This document shows positions 55,639-64,000 of a DNA stretch of 64,000 bases, one piece after another (within the stretch, counting starts at the first letter, position 1; every line of letters starts with the position of its first letter). The translations under genes and the position numbers were made by a program. The stretch comes from Flagellimonas okinawensis. GTDB taxonomy: Bacteria; Bacteroidota; Bacteroidia; Flavobacteriales; Flavobacteriaceae. Location of the stretch: positions 46,001 through 110,000 of the forward strand of contig NZ_JARFVA010000008.1 in the NCBI RefSeq assembly GCF_029194005.1, read 5' to 3'. A model generated the notes under the pieces. The model did no database searches, was not told where the DNA came from, and worked only from the letters and a program-made list of their open reading frames with translations.

Positions 55639-57024
55639 TTAGAACAAATATCGCATCACCATAAAGCAAATTGCTCCTGCGATGAAGCCCATAAAGGCCA
55701 ACCACGATATTTTCTTAAGATACCAGAAGAAATCAATTTTCTCCATTCCCATGGCTACCACACCTGCTGCAGAACCAATAATCAACATACTACCACCTGT
55801 TCCCGCGGAATAGGCGATAAAATGCCATAACTGGTCATCCAAAGGCTCAGAGAACATCCCTAAACTCGCTGCTACCAATGGCACGTTATCAATTACTGCA
55901 GATCCAACACCTAACAGTATTACCACCAAATCCGAAACTCTTGTTCCTGCCATTTCGGTTCCCATCAAAGGCATACCTTGTTTTAAACCTTCGGCAAAGT
56001 TGAACAACAATCCCAATGATTCCAAAGCGGCCACAGCCATTAAAATACCCAAGAAGAACAAAATACTTGGCAATTCGATTTTGGTCAAGGCGCTATGTAC
56101 GGGACTGTGGTGTGCATGCTCATCGCTTTCCTGATTTACGGATGAAATTGCAATCTTCTTGTTACTGTAGATTTCTGCAAAAGTTGCCACTACGGCCAAG
56201 GACAGCATCATACCAACATAGGGAGGCAGATGTGTCACTGTCTTGAAGATCGGTACAAAAACTATGGCTCCCAAGCCCAAATAAAGCATTCTAGGTCCAT
56301 ATTTTGAATCGACACTATCTTCTTCATCCGTATCGATTTCCCCCTTGAACGCAGGAAGGAAAGATGCTATGAAGGATGGCAACAACATACATACCAAGGA
56401 AGGAACCAACAAATGCTCAATCAACATAGCTGTGGAAACTTTATTTCCGATCCACAACATAGTGGTGGTTACATCTCCAATTGGGGACCAGGCACCACCT
56501 GCGTTGGCAGCAATAATGATCAAACCTGCATACCAAAGTCTTACATCTCTATCCTTAACTATCTTCTGAAGGATGGAAATAAGTACGATTGTAGCAGTAA
56601 GGTTGTCAATAATTGCAGAAAGTATAAAGGCCAAGAAAGAGAATATCCAAAGGATTTTCTTTTTGCTCCTTGTCTTTACAAAAGATTTAATCGTGGCAAA
56701 ACCATCAAAATAATCAATGATCTCCACAATGGTCATCGCACCAAGTAGAAATACCAAGATTTCTGCTGTCTTACCTAAATGGTGGAGCAAGGTCTCTTCC
56801 ATCAACTCCATTTTTTCCTCGTGCCCAAAGGCTCCGAAGTTTTCGAGCAATTCATGATTGCCGGAGTCGAACCAATTAGTAAAACCGTCGATACCGAATG
56901 CCATCAACGCCCACAAGATGGCCATCATGGCCAAGGCAGGGATAAGTTTATCTATTTTCAGGTTATGTTCTAGGGTAATTGCCAAATATCCAATTACAAA
57001 AATGACAACTAAAAGGGTTTCCAT
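55639..57024 (-). CDS. nhaD: NhaD-type Na+/H+ antiporter
   Basis: A 461-residue inner-membrane antiporter with about a dozen membrane segments. The family core SAIIDNLTATIVLISIL holds the ion-binding Asp/Asn/Thr; GGAWSPIGDVTTTMLWIG and a second VIDNVPLVAASLGMF repeat confirm NhaD. It extrudes sodium for life in seawater. It is 57 bases from exbB, and no terminator is seen between them. Confidence 0.95.
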   Translation of the reverse strand: METLLVVIFVIGYLAITLEHNLKIDKLIPALAMMAILWALMAFGIDGFTNWFDSGNHELLENFGAFGHEEKMELMEETLLHHLGKTAEILVFLLGAMTIVEIIDYFDGFATIKSFVKTRSKKKILWIFSFLAFILSAIIDNLTATIVLISILQKIVKDRDVRLWYAGLIIIAANAGGAWSPIGDVTTTMLWIGNKVSTAMLIEHLLVPSLVCMLLPSFIASFLPAFKGEIDTDEEDSVDSKYGPRMLYLGLGAIVFVPIFKTVTHLPPYVGMMLSLAVVATFAEIYSNKKIAISSVNQESDEHAHHSPVHSALTKIELPSILFFLGILMAVAALESLGLLFNFAEGLKQGMPLMGTEMAGTRVSDLVVILLGVGSAVIDNVPLVAASLGMFSEPLDDQLWHFIAYSAGTGGSMLIIGSAAGVVAMGMEKIDFFWYLKKISWLAFMGFIAGAICFMVMRYLF

Positions 57025-57224
57025 GTTAAGTTTGGTTTAATTAAGGAATAATATTTTTGAGTAGTTATTCTGTGCCGCTAAAGATATTCAAAATGAATAT
57101 TTCCGCATAATCTTATACCCATAAAAATATGCTAAACAGAATTGATAAAATTTGAAAATACATCAAAAAATTCAATCATTCTCATTTATTTGATATTATA
57201 CATAGAATATTAATATTGTAAATC

Positions 57225-57232
57225 TATATTTG
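57225..57232 (+). promoter_or_regulatory. -7-like promoter box for the acyl-CoA dehydrogenase gene
   Basis: TATATTTG matches TAnnTTTG, with a 29-base space to the ATG, which would leave a short leader. No clear -33 TTG at the right distance is found, so support is partial. The 237-base gap also has an ATATTC/GAATAT dyad at 57084-57100. Confidence 0.35.
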
Positions 57233-57261
57233 TAGGTAGTTTTTAAATATTTTTCAGTTTT

Positions 57262-58404
57262 ATGGATTTCACACTTTCCGAAGAACAGTTAATGATACAA
57301 CAAGCGGCAAAGGATTTTGCCCAAAATGAACTTTTACCAGGTGTAATTGAACGTGACGAAACTCAAAAATTTCCAAGTGAACTCGTTAGAAAAATGGGAG
57401 AATTGGGGTTTTTAGGAATGATGGTCGACGAAAAATATGGCGGCAGTGGTCTCGGAACCCTATCCTATGTATTGGCCATGGAAGAACTTTCTAAAATAGA
57501 TGCCTCTGCCTCTGTAATGGTATCGGTAAATAATTCTTTGGTCTGCTGGGGATTGGAAACCTATGGAACCGAAGAGCAAAAACAAAAATACCTTACCCGT
57601 TTGGCCTCTGGAGAGATTATCGGTGCGTTTTGCCTGTCCGAGCCCGAAGCGGGAAGTGATGCCACTTCTCAAAAAACAACTGCCATTGACAAAGGTGACC
57701 ATTACCTATTGAATGGAACAAAAAACTGGATAACCAACGGCAACCAGGCCGAAGTATACCTTGTTATCGCCCAAACCGATAGAGACAAAGGCCACCGAGG
57801 TATCAATGCCCTGATTGTGGAAAAAGGAATGGAAGGATTTGATATCGGTCCCAAAGAAAATAAATTGGGTATTCGCGGAAGTGACACCCATTCCTTAATG
57901 TTCAACGACGTAAAAGTTCCAAAGGAAAACCGTATTGGAGAGGATGGTTTTGGTTTTAAATTTGCCATGAAAACCTTGGCAGGCGGAAGAATTGGAATAG
58001 CCGCTCAAGCGTTGGGTATTGCTGCAGGTGCCTACGAACTGGCCTTGACATACTCAAAGCAAAGAAAAGCGTTTGGAACAGAGATTTCCAATCATCAAGC
58101 AATCGCTTTTAAACTCGCGGATATGCATACCAAAATTCAAGCTGCCCGACACTTGGTATACCAAGCGGCTTGTGACAAGGATTCTGGCAACGACTACACT
58201 TTGTCGGGTGCAATGGCGAAACTGTATGCCTCGGAGGTTGCTATGGAAACCGCTGTCGAAGCGGTACAAATCCATGGAGGGAACGGTTATGTAAAAGAAT
58301 ACCATGTGGAACGTTTGATGCGGGATGCCAAAATCACCCAAATCTATGAAGGCACCTCCGAAATTCAGAAAATAGTCATCTCCAGAAGCATCTTAAAAGA
58401 TTAA
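57262..58404 (+). CDS. Acyl-CoA dehydrogenase
   Basis: A 380-residue FAD flavoprotein, short-chain-type by length. The sequence has FCLSEPEAGSDATS and WITNGNQAEVYLV for FAD contact and, near the C-terminus, the catalytic Glu in QIYEGTSEIQKIVISR. It oxidises acyl-CoA to enoyl-CoA, passing electrons to ETF. Length and order are canonical. The chain-length preference cannot be read from the sequence. It is closed by a terminator. Confidence 0.95.
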   Translation: MDFTLSEEQLMIQQAAKDFAQNELLPGVIERDETQKFPSELVRKMGELGFLGMMVDEKYGGSGLGTLSYVLAMEELSKIDASASVMVSVNNSLVCWGLETYGTEEQKQKYLTRLASGEIIGAFCLSEPEAGSDATSQKTTAIDKGDHYLLNGTKNWITNGNQAEVYLVIAQTDRDKGHRGINALIVEKGMEGFDIGPKENKLGIRGSDTHSLMFNDVKVPKENRIGEDGFGFKFAMKTLAGGRIGIAAQALGIAAGAYELALTYSKQRKAFGTEISNHQAIAFKLADMHTKIQAARHLVYQAACDKDSGNDYTLSGAMAKLYASEVAMETAVEAVQIHGGNGYVKEYHVERLMRDAKITQIYEGTSEIQKIVISRSILKD

Positions 58405-58411
58405 ATTGAAC

Positions 58412-58442
58412 ACACCCCCTCCCAAAAGAGGGGGTTCTTTTT
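58412..58442 (+). terminator. Rho-independent terminator after the acyl-CoA dehydrogenase
   Basis: ACCCCCTC pairs with GAGGGGGT around a six-base loop, followed by TCTTTTTG. Nine bases after the stop. Confidence 0.85.
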
Positions 58443-58561
58443 GTTTAAACACATTTTAATCGGCCGCATCCCTATTTTATAAGAAGCCCCACGTCTTAAA
58501 TTCCTGTTAAAATCTTCATAACACTCTTTTTACAAGAGGGAGTCTCTTGATTTTTCCATCC

Positions 58562-58657
58562 AAATTGAGATAATGATAATTTAACATTCCATATATTCCT
58601 AAATTGAGGTTTTTTCAACTCATCATTCCATACGTTGATTATTTATCTGATAATCAG
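58562..58657. promoter_or_regulatory. Operator-like repeats and dyad upstream of gltB
   Basis: Two copies of the pair AAATTGAG ... CATTCCATA sit exactly 39 bases apart (58562-58593 and 58601-58632), with the 15 bases between the two motifs not conserved. Next to it is a perfect seven-base inverted repeat, TGATTAT/ATAATCA (58636-58656), overlapping the odd palindrome CTGATAATCAG. They lie 54-149 bases before the gltB ATG, inside a 306-base non-coding gap, and look like regulator sites. Confidence 0.45.
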
Positions 58658-58710
58658 TATTTTTCTTATGGTTTATTTATCTATTTTGATATTTTTGAAG
58701 AAATACGTTA

Positions 58711-61700
58711 ATGATGAGATTGGAGAAACAAGGTCTATACCTACCAGAATTTGAGCATGATAACTGCGGAGCAGGTTTCATCTGTAGCTTAAAAGGAATA
58801 AAGTCGAACGACATTATACACAAAGCCCTCGAGATCCTAGATAAACTGGAACATCGTGGAGCGGTAAGTTCAGATGGAAAAACAGGCGATGGTGCCGGGA
58901 TTTTAATTGATATTCCGCACGACTTTTTTATGGACGCTTGTCCATTTGAATTGCCAGAAGCAGGTGAATATGCCGTAGGAAACGTATTTCTACCTCAAAA
59001 AGATAACCAACGTGATTTCTGCATCAAGGTCTTTGAAGAGAATATTGAAAAACAAGGCCTACAATTATTGGGATGGAGAGATGTACCTGTGAACCGTTCG
59101 GTTCCCGGAAGAATTGCTGCAGAGACCGAACCCTATGTAAAACAGGTCTTTGTTGCCAAAGGTGAGGCCCTTGACGACTTCCAATTCAACCTAAAACTTT
59201 TCATTGCACGGAAAATAACCGAGCATGCGGTAATCGAAAGCAAACTTTCAGAAAGTGAGTTCTTCTACCTGCCAAGCCTTTCCACCAAAATCATCATTTT
59301 TAAAGGTCTATTGGTACCAAAAGATATCAGCAAATATTACGAGGACCTATTGGACCCAAGGGTAGTTACCCGTTTGGCTTTGGTTCACCAACGTTTTTCC
59401 ACCAACACGTTCCCAAATTGGGACTTGGCACAACCATTCCGATATATGTGCCACAATGGGGAGATAAACACACTAAGAGGTAATGTTTCGCGCATGCGCT
59501 CGCGCGAAGAGCTCATGCAAAGTGACTGGTTCGGAGAGGACATTAAAAATATTCTTCCCGTTGTTCTGCCGGCAAAATCGGATTCTGCCAGTATGGATAT
59601 GGTAGTGGAGCTTTTACTTATGACGGGACGTTCTTTGCCAGAGGTAATGATGATGCTGGTTCCCGAAGCTTGGGAAAAAAATCCAGACATGTCCGAAGCC
59701 AAAAGAGCATTTTATGAGTATAACTCCTGTTTAATGGAACCATGGGACGGTCCTGCCTCCATACCCTTTACAGATGGTAATTATATCGGTGCGGTATTGG
59801 ACAGAAACGGACTTCGCCCATCTAGATATTCCGTGACCAAACAAGGCTATGTCATCATGTCATCGGAAACCGGTGTAGTAGAATTGGAGCCAGAGGATAT
59901 CGAGTTCCATGGAAGATTGGAACCTGGAAAAATGTTCTTGGTCAACATGGAAGAGGGTAGAATCGTCAACGACGAGGAAATCAAGGAACACATTGCCAAA
60001 AAGCATCCCTACAAGAAATGGTTAAAAGACAATTTGGTGCACCTCAGGGATATACCTTATAATGATTGCCCTGTATTTTTTGGTGAATTTCCATTAAAAA
60101 CAAGAAGAACCGCCTTCGGTTACACGCAAGAGGATATTAATACTATTATTATGCCCATGGCAGAAAATGGTAAAGAACCCATCGGTTCCATGGGGTCCGA
60201 TACCCCGATTGCCGTATTGTCCGAACGCCCTCAACTTATATACAATTACTTTAAACAACTTTTTGCGCAGGTAACCAACCCTCCTTTGGATGGTATTCGA
60301 GAAGAATTGATCACGGATATTAGCTTAACGCTCGGAAGCGATCATAATATTTTTGACTATTCAGAGCTGCACTGTCGTAAGCTTAAAATCCAAAACCCGG
60401 TAATTTCCAAGGAAGATTTGGATAAAATCAAAAATTACGACGCAAGTCCGGATTACAAAGTAGTATCCATTTCCATGCTCTACGAAATCAACAAAGGGCA
60501 CAACGGTCTGGAAGAAGCTTTGGATTCCATTCTTAAGCAAGCTTCCAATGCCATTGATGAGGGCGCCAACATTATTATCCTTTCCGATAGAATGGTAAGC
60601 ACCGAAATGGCGGCTATACCAGCACTCTTGGCCTGTTCTTATGTTAACAGTGGGCTTAGAAAATTAGGTAAGCGATCTAAATTGAGCATTATCATCGAAT
60701 CTGCAGAGCCAAGGGAAGTGCATCATTTTGCCTTACTGTTCGGTTTTGGGGCAAGTGCCATCAACCCTTATTTGGTGAACGAAATTATCGGAGAACAGAT
60801 TGAAGAAAACAATATTACGGACTATACATTCGAGGAAGCGGTAAAAAATTACAACAAGGCGATAGGTAAGGGAATCTTAAAAGTGATGAACAAAATTGGG
60901 ATTTCCACCCTCAACTCCTATCGAGGATCCCAACTTTTTGAATGTATAGGGATAAACACCACAGTTGTAGATAAATATTTCCCGAACACACCTACCCGAA
61001 TCCAGGGAATAGGTCTTTATGAAATAGAAAAAGAAGTAACCAAACGCCATAAAAAAGCGTTCCTTTCAAAGGAAATAGCAGCCAATCTCGAAATAGAGGT
61101 CGGTGGAGAGTATCGATGGAGAAGAAACGGCGAGAAGCACATGTTCAATCCATTAAGTGTCGCTATGCTTCAAAAATCGGTACGCAATAACGAGCCGGAA
61201 ACTTATAAGGAGTATTCCAAAATGGTCAATGAGCAATCCAAACACCTAATGACCATCCGTGGACTGTTCGAATTTTCGAACTATGACCCCATTCCCATTG
61301 AAGAAGTTGAACCTTGGACAGAAATTGTAAAAAGGTTCAAAACGGGGGCAATGTCCTACGGAAGTATCAGCAAGGAGGCCCACGAAAATCTTGCGATTGC
61401 GATGAACCGGATTGGAGGCAAGAGTAATTCGGGTGAAGGCGGAGAGGATTCGGCTCGTTTCTATAGAAGTCAAACAGGAGACTGGCGAAACAGTGCCATT
61501 AAACAGGTGGCTTCCGGCAGGTTCGGTGTAACCTCCAATTACCTTTCCAATGCACAGGAAATACAGATTAAAATGGCACAAGGGGCCAAACCGGGAGAAG
61601 GAGGTCAACTACCTGGCCCAAAAGTAAACCCAGCCATTGCCAAAACCAGAAATTCCACACCCTATGTTGGATTGATATCCCCACCTCCCCACCACGATAT

Positions 61701-63219
61701 TTACTCTATTGAGGATTTGTCCCAATTGATTTACGATCTAAAATCAGCAAATAGGGAAGCTCGCGTAAATGTAAAATTAGTGTCCGAGGTTGGAGTAGGA
61801 ACCGTTGCCGCCGGTGTGGCCAAGGCAAAGGCCGATGTAATCCTTATTTCCGGATTTGATGGCGGTACAGGAGCCTCTCCTTTAACCTCCTTAAAACATG
61901 CAGGTCTACCATGGGAGCTCGGAATTGCGGAAGCACAACAAACTTTGGTGTTGAACGACTTAAGAAACAGGGTTGTTTTGGAATGTGACGGTCAGCTGAA
62001 AACTGGTCGGGATGTTGCTATCGCATGTCTCTTAGGCGCCGAAGAGTTCGGCTTTGCCACAGCTCCGTTAGTCGCTTCTGGATGTATAATGATGCGTGTT
62101 TGCCACTTGAACACATGTCCCGTGGGTATTGCCACACAAAACCCGGAACTACGTAAAAAGTTTGCCGGCAAACCGGAACACGTGGTCAACTACATGTATT
62201 TTGTAGCACAAGAACTTCGTGAGATCATGGCCAAATTAGGATTTAGAACTTTGAACGAAATGGTAGGCCAAGTTCAAAAATTGGACAGAAAAAAGGCTGT
62301 GGAGCATTATAAAGCCGCTGGTATTGATTTAACTCCTATCCTTTACCAAATCGATGTTCCCGAGGGGACCAAATTCCACAACACGGAAAAACAATATCAC
62401 GAAATAGATAAATCCATCGAATTTGAAATTATTGGCAAGGCCCACCCTGCTTTGTTCAGAAAGGAAAAAACAACACTGGATTTCCCAATTCACAATACGG
62501 ACAGGGCAGTCGGAGCTATTATAAGCAACGAAATTTCAAAAATTTATGGAGCAGATGGCTTGCCTGAAAATACCCTTAAATTAAACTTTACAGGTTCTGC
62601 TGGTCAAAGTTTTGGGGCATTTGCCACCAAGGGATTGACCATGGTAGTCAACGGTAATACCAACGATTATCTTGGAAAAGGGCTTTCTGGAGCTAAATTG
62701 GTCATTAAAGTACCTTTTAAATCAACCATTAAACCGGAGGATAATATAATAACTGGAAATGTAACCCTTTATGGCGCCACCTCTGGTGAAGCATACATCA
62801 ATGGTAAGGCCGGGGAACGTTTCTGTGTAAGAAACTCCGGGGCTAAAGCTGTGGTAGAGGGAATTGGAGATCATGGATGTGAATATATGACTGGCGGTGT
62901 TGCCGTGATCTTAGGTTCTGTTGGAAGAAACTTCGGAGCAGGAATGAGCGGTGGAATTGCCTACGTATACGACAAGGACAACACCTTTAGGCGTAATTGC
63001 AATGGAGAAGCACTCAACCTATTGGCCGTTGAAGAGGACAACGATATTAAAGAACTCAAGGATTTGATTGAAAACCATTACAATGCAACTCTAAGTCCTT
63101 TGGCACAGAGCATACTTGAAAATTGGGAAAAATGTCTCCCAAAATTCATTAAAGTATTCCCAGAGGAATATCGTCAGGCACTTATTAGATTGGAACAAGA
63201 AAAAATGGAAACCTTATAA
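58711..63219 (+). CDS. gltB: Glutamate synthase (NADPH), large subunit
   Basis: A 1502-residue full-length GltB. Cys19 (HDNCGAGF) is the amidotransferase nucleophile after an 18-residue propeptide; the amidotransferase domain (19-~430) is followed by a central domain, the FMN-binding synthase domain (about 850-1215, with [10 protein letters not shown] and [13 protein letters not shown]) and a 3Fe-4S cluster site in [15 protein letters not shown] (Cys-x5-Cys-x4-Cys), then the C-terminal beta-helix domain with Gly repeats. It uses glutamine and 2-oxoglutarate to make two glutamates. The start is ATG-ATG; either Met fits. gltD follows 8 bases later. Confidence 0.98.
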   Translation: MMRLEKQGLYLPEFEHDNCGAGFICSLKGIKSNDIIHKALEILDKLEHRGAVSSDGKTGDGAGILIDIPHDFFMDACPFELPEAGEYAVGNVFLPQKDNQRDFCIKVFEENIEKQGLQLLGWRDVPVNRSVPGRIAAETEPYVKQVFVAKGEALDDFQFNLKLFIARKITEHAVIESKLSESEFFYLPSLSTKIIIFKGLLVPKDISKYYEDLLDPRVVTRLALVHQRFSTNTFPNWDLAQPFRYMCHNGEINTLRGNVSRMRSREELMQSDWFGEDIKNILPVVLPAKSDSASMDMVVELLLMTGRSLPEVMMMLVPEAWEKNPDMSEAKRAFYEYNSCLMEPWDGPASIPFTDGNYIGAVLDRNGLRPSRYSVTKQGYVIMSSETGVVELEPEDIEFHGRLEPGKMFLVNMEEGRIVNDEEIKEHIAKKHPYKKWLKDNLVHLRDIPYNDCPVFFGEFPLKTRRTAFGYTQEDINTIIMPMAENGKEPIGSMGSDTPIAVLSERPQLIYNYFKQLFAQVTNPPLDGIREELITDISLTLGSDHNIFDYSELHCRKLKIQNPVISKEDLDKIKNYDASPDYKVVSISMLYEINKGHNGLEEALDSILKQASNAIDEGANIIILSDRMVSTEMAAIPALLACSYVNSGLRKLGKRSKLSIIIESAEPREVHHFALLFGFGASAINPYLVNEIIGEQIEENNITDYTFEEAVKNYNKAIGKGILKVMNKIGISTLNSYRGSQLFECIGINTTVVDKYFPNTPTRIQGIGLYEIEKEVTKRHKKAFLSKEIAANLEIEVGGEYRWRRNGEKHMFNPLSVAMLQKSVRNNEPETYKEYSKMVNEQSKHLMTIRGLFEFSNYDPIPIEEVEPWTEIVKRFKTGAMSYGSISKEAHENLAIAMNRIGGKSNSGEGGEDSARFYRSQTGDWRNSAIKQVASGRFGVTSNYLSNAQEIQIKMAQGAKPGEGGQLPGPKVNPAIAKTRNSTPYVGLISPPPHHDIYSIEDLSQLIYDLKSANREARVNVKLVSEVGVGTVAAGVAKAKADVILISGFDGGTGASPLTSLKHAGLPWELGIAEAQQTLVLNDLRNRVVLECDGQLKTGRDVAIACLLGAEEFGFATAPLVASGCIMMRVCHLNTCPVGIATQNPELRKKFAGKPEHVVNYMYFVAQELREIMAKLGFRTLNEMVGQVQKLDRKKAVEHYKAAGIDLTPILYQIDVPEGTKFHNTEKQYHEIDKSIEFEIIGKAHPALFRKEKTTLDFPIHNTDRAVGAIISNEISKIYGADGLPENTLKLNFTGSAGQSFGAFATKGLTMVVNGNTNDYLGKGLSGAKLVIKVPFKSTIKPEDNIITGNVTLYGATSGEAYINGKAGERFCVRNSGAKAVVEGIGDHGCEYMTGGVAVILGSVGRNFGAGMSGGIAYVYDKDNTFRRNCNGEALNLLAVEEDNDIKELKDLIENHYNATLSPLAQSILENWEKCLPKFIKVFPEEYRQALIRLEQEKMETL

Positions 63220-63227
63220 TTTTAGAC

Positions 63228-64000
63228 ATGGGAAAGATTACAGGATTTTTGGAATTTGACAGAAAGGATGAAACGTACGCCCCGGTCAAAGAACGCATCA
63301 AAAACTATAAGGAGTTCACAAAACCTTTAAAAGAAGGTGAATTAAAAAACCAAGGAGCACGTTGTATGGATTGCGGGATACCCTTCTGCCATAGCGGCTG
63401 TCCATTGGGAAACTTGATTCCCGATTTCAACGATGCCGTTTACAGAGGAAAATGGGAAAAAGCGGCGAAAATTCTTCATTCCACGAATAATTTTCCAGAG
63501 TTTACCGGGAGATTATGCCCGGCACCATGCGAAGAAGCATGTGTTTTGGGAATTAACGAGCCTGCTGTTTCAATAGAGAACATTGAAAAAAACATTGTTG
63601 AAACTGCCTTTAAAAATGGGTGGATACAACCAGAACCGCCAACCATCAGAACCGAGAAAAAAATAGCGGTGGTAGGTTCGGGCCCTGCCGGCTTAGCTGC
63701 AGCACAACAATTGAACAGAGCTGGCCATAATGTTACGGTTTTTGAACGTGATGAAAAACCCGGCGGCCTTTTAAGGTATGGGATTCCCGACTTTAAAATG
63801 GAAAAAAACGTGATCGACCGCCGTCTTGAGGTGATGGAAAAGGAAGGTATTGAGTTCAGAACTGGAGTTCACGTAGGGGTAGATGTAACCGCAAAAGAAC
63901 TTCAAAATGATTTCGACTCAATAGTTCTTTGTGGTGGTGCCACAGTAAGACGCACCTTGCCTGTTCCCGGAGCAGATGCCAAAGGTGTGGTACAGGCTAT
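63228..64000 (+). CDS. gltD: Glutamate synthase, small subunit, 5' part only
   Basis: 257 codons of GltD up to the window end; the C-terminus lies beyond. The start ATG is 8 bases after the gltB stop. The N-terminal Fe-S region has the Cys cluster [15 protein letters not shown] and then [11 protein letters not shown]. The FAD-binding Rossmann motif is [12 protein letters not shown] (near residue 147), followed by [15 protein letters not shown]. It feeds NADPH electrons to GltB through its clusters. Confidence 0.97.
   Translation, partial: MGKITGFLEFDRKDETYAPVKERIKNYKEFTKPLKEGELKNQGARCMDCGIPFCHSGCPLGNLIPDFNDAVYRGKWEKAAKILHSTNNFPEFTGRLCPAPCEEACVLGINEPAVSIENIEKNIVETAFKNGWIQPEPPTIRTEKKIAVVGSGPAGLAAAQQLNRAGHNVTVFERDEKPGGLLRYGIPDFKMEKNVIDRRLEVMEKEGIEFRTGVHVGVDVTAKELQNDFDSIVLCGGATVRRTLPVPGADAKGVVQA

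Overview
The window looks like a chromosomal segment of a marine Flavobacteriaceae (Bacteroidota). The evidence is the type IX secretion and gliding genes porV and gldJ, the end of a SusD-like gene, a secreted protein with a T9SS C-terminal signal, a PafA-type phosphatase, an Na+/H+ antiporter NhaD, recognisable but rare Bacteroidota -7 promoter boxes (TAnnTTTG), and the near absence of Shine-Dalgarno sequences. The gene content resembles the Muricauda/Allomuricauda-Zobellia group; that placement is an inference from gene content only. No phage, insertion sequence, CRISPR array or rRNA is visible. Coding density is high and gene order is mostly housekeeping.

Layout. 1-2.2 kb: the 3' end of a SusD-like gene, a linked surface lipoprotein, and a secreted protein of unknown function. 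2.3-8.1 kb: rlmB, a rhomboid protease, rarA, and a leftward three-gene set of envelope proteins of unknown function (lipoprotein, DUF5723-type barrel, secreted protein). 8.1-12.3 kb: the leftward run radC, a deacetylase-like protein and a YjjG-type HAD phosphatase; then a DUF1569-type gene with a frameshifted 3' end and a Mur-ligase-like protein that has lost its ATP site. 12.4-16.3 kb: cupin and SDR, a LytS/LytTR-type two-component pair, a small membrane protein and a DUF4136 lipoprotein. 16.4-22.8 kb: obgE, a fused hypoxanthine phosphoribosyltransferase-adenylate kinase, purK-purE, an EF-hand membrane protein and an M3 peptidase, so much of the block is purine metabolism. 22.9-26.2 kb: a PAS histidine kinase with its single-domain response regulator, then an ECF sigma factor with a small zinc anti-sigma factor. 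26.2-34.6 kb: a UbiA-like protein, gcvP, a ketosynthase III-methyltransferase-glycosyltransferase trio, and a repeat-rich T9SS-secreted N-formylglutamate amidohydrolase-like protein. 34.6-42.9 kb: pafA, an Mla-type ABC transporter pair, a DUF389 protein, manC, a SprT-like protein, an SDR and an M28 peptidase. 43-50.8 kb: pdhC, pdhA, cdd and porV leftward, then gldJ and murF rightward. 50.8-57 kb: two valine tRNAs, a PTPS/QueD-type enzyme, a UPF0173 hydrolase, the exbB-exbD-tonB-folC run, and nhaD. 57.2-64 kb: an acyl-CoA dehydrogenase and gltB-gltD (gltD cut by the window end).

I did not find a complete, clearly new multi-gene system. The most interesting points are: (a) the gldJ-porV junction lacks the large sortase gene porU that lies there in Flavobacterium johnsoniae; (b) a Mur-ligase paralogue and a deacetylase-family protein, about 1.4 kb apart, have both lost their expected catalytic motifs but keep the rest of the fold signature; (c) a clean one-base frameshift in a four-C run in the DUF1569-type gene; (d) an in-frame hpt-adk fusion; (e) two 39-bp-spaced repeats plus a dyad just upstream of gltB; and (f) a secreted protein joining an amidohydrolase-like domain, four MopE-type repeats, a Glu-Pro microsatellite and a T9SS signal.
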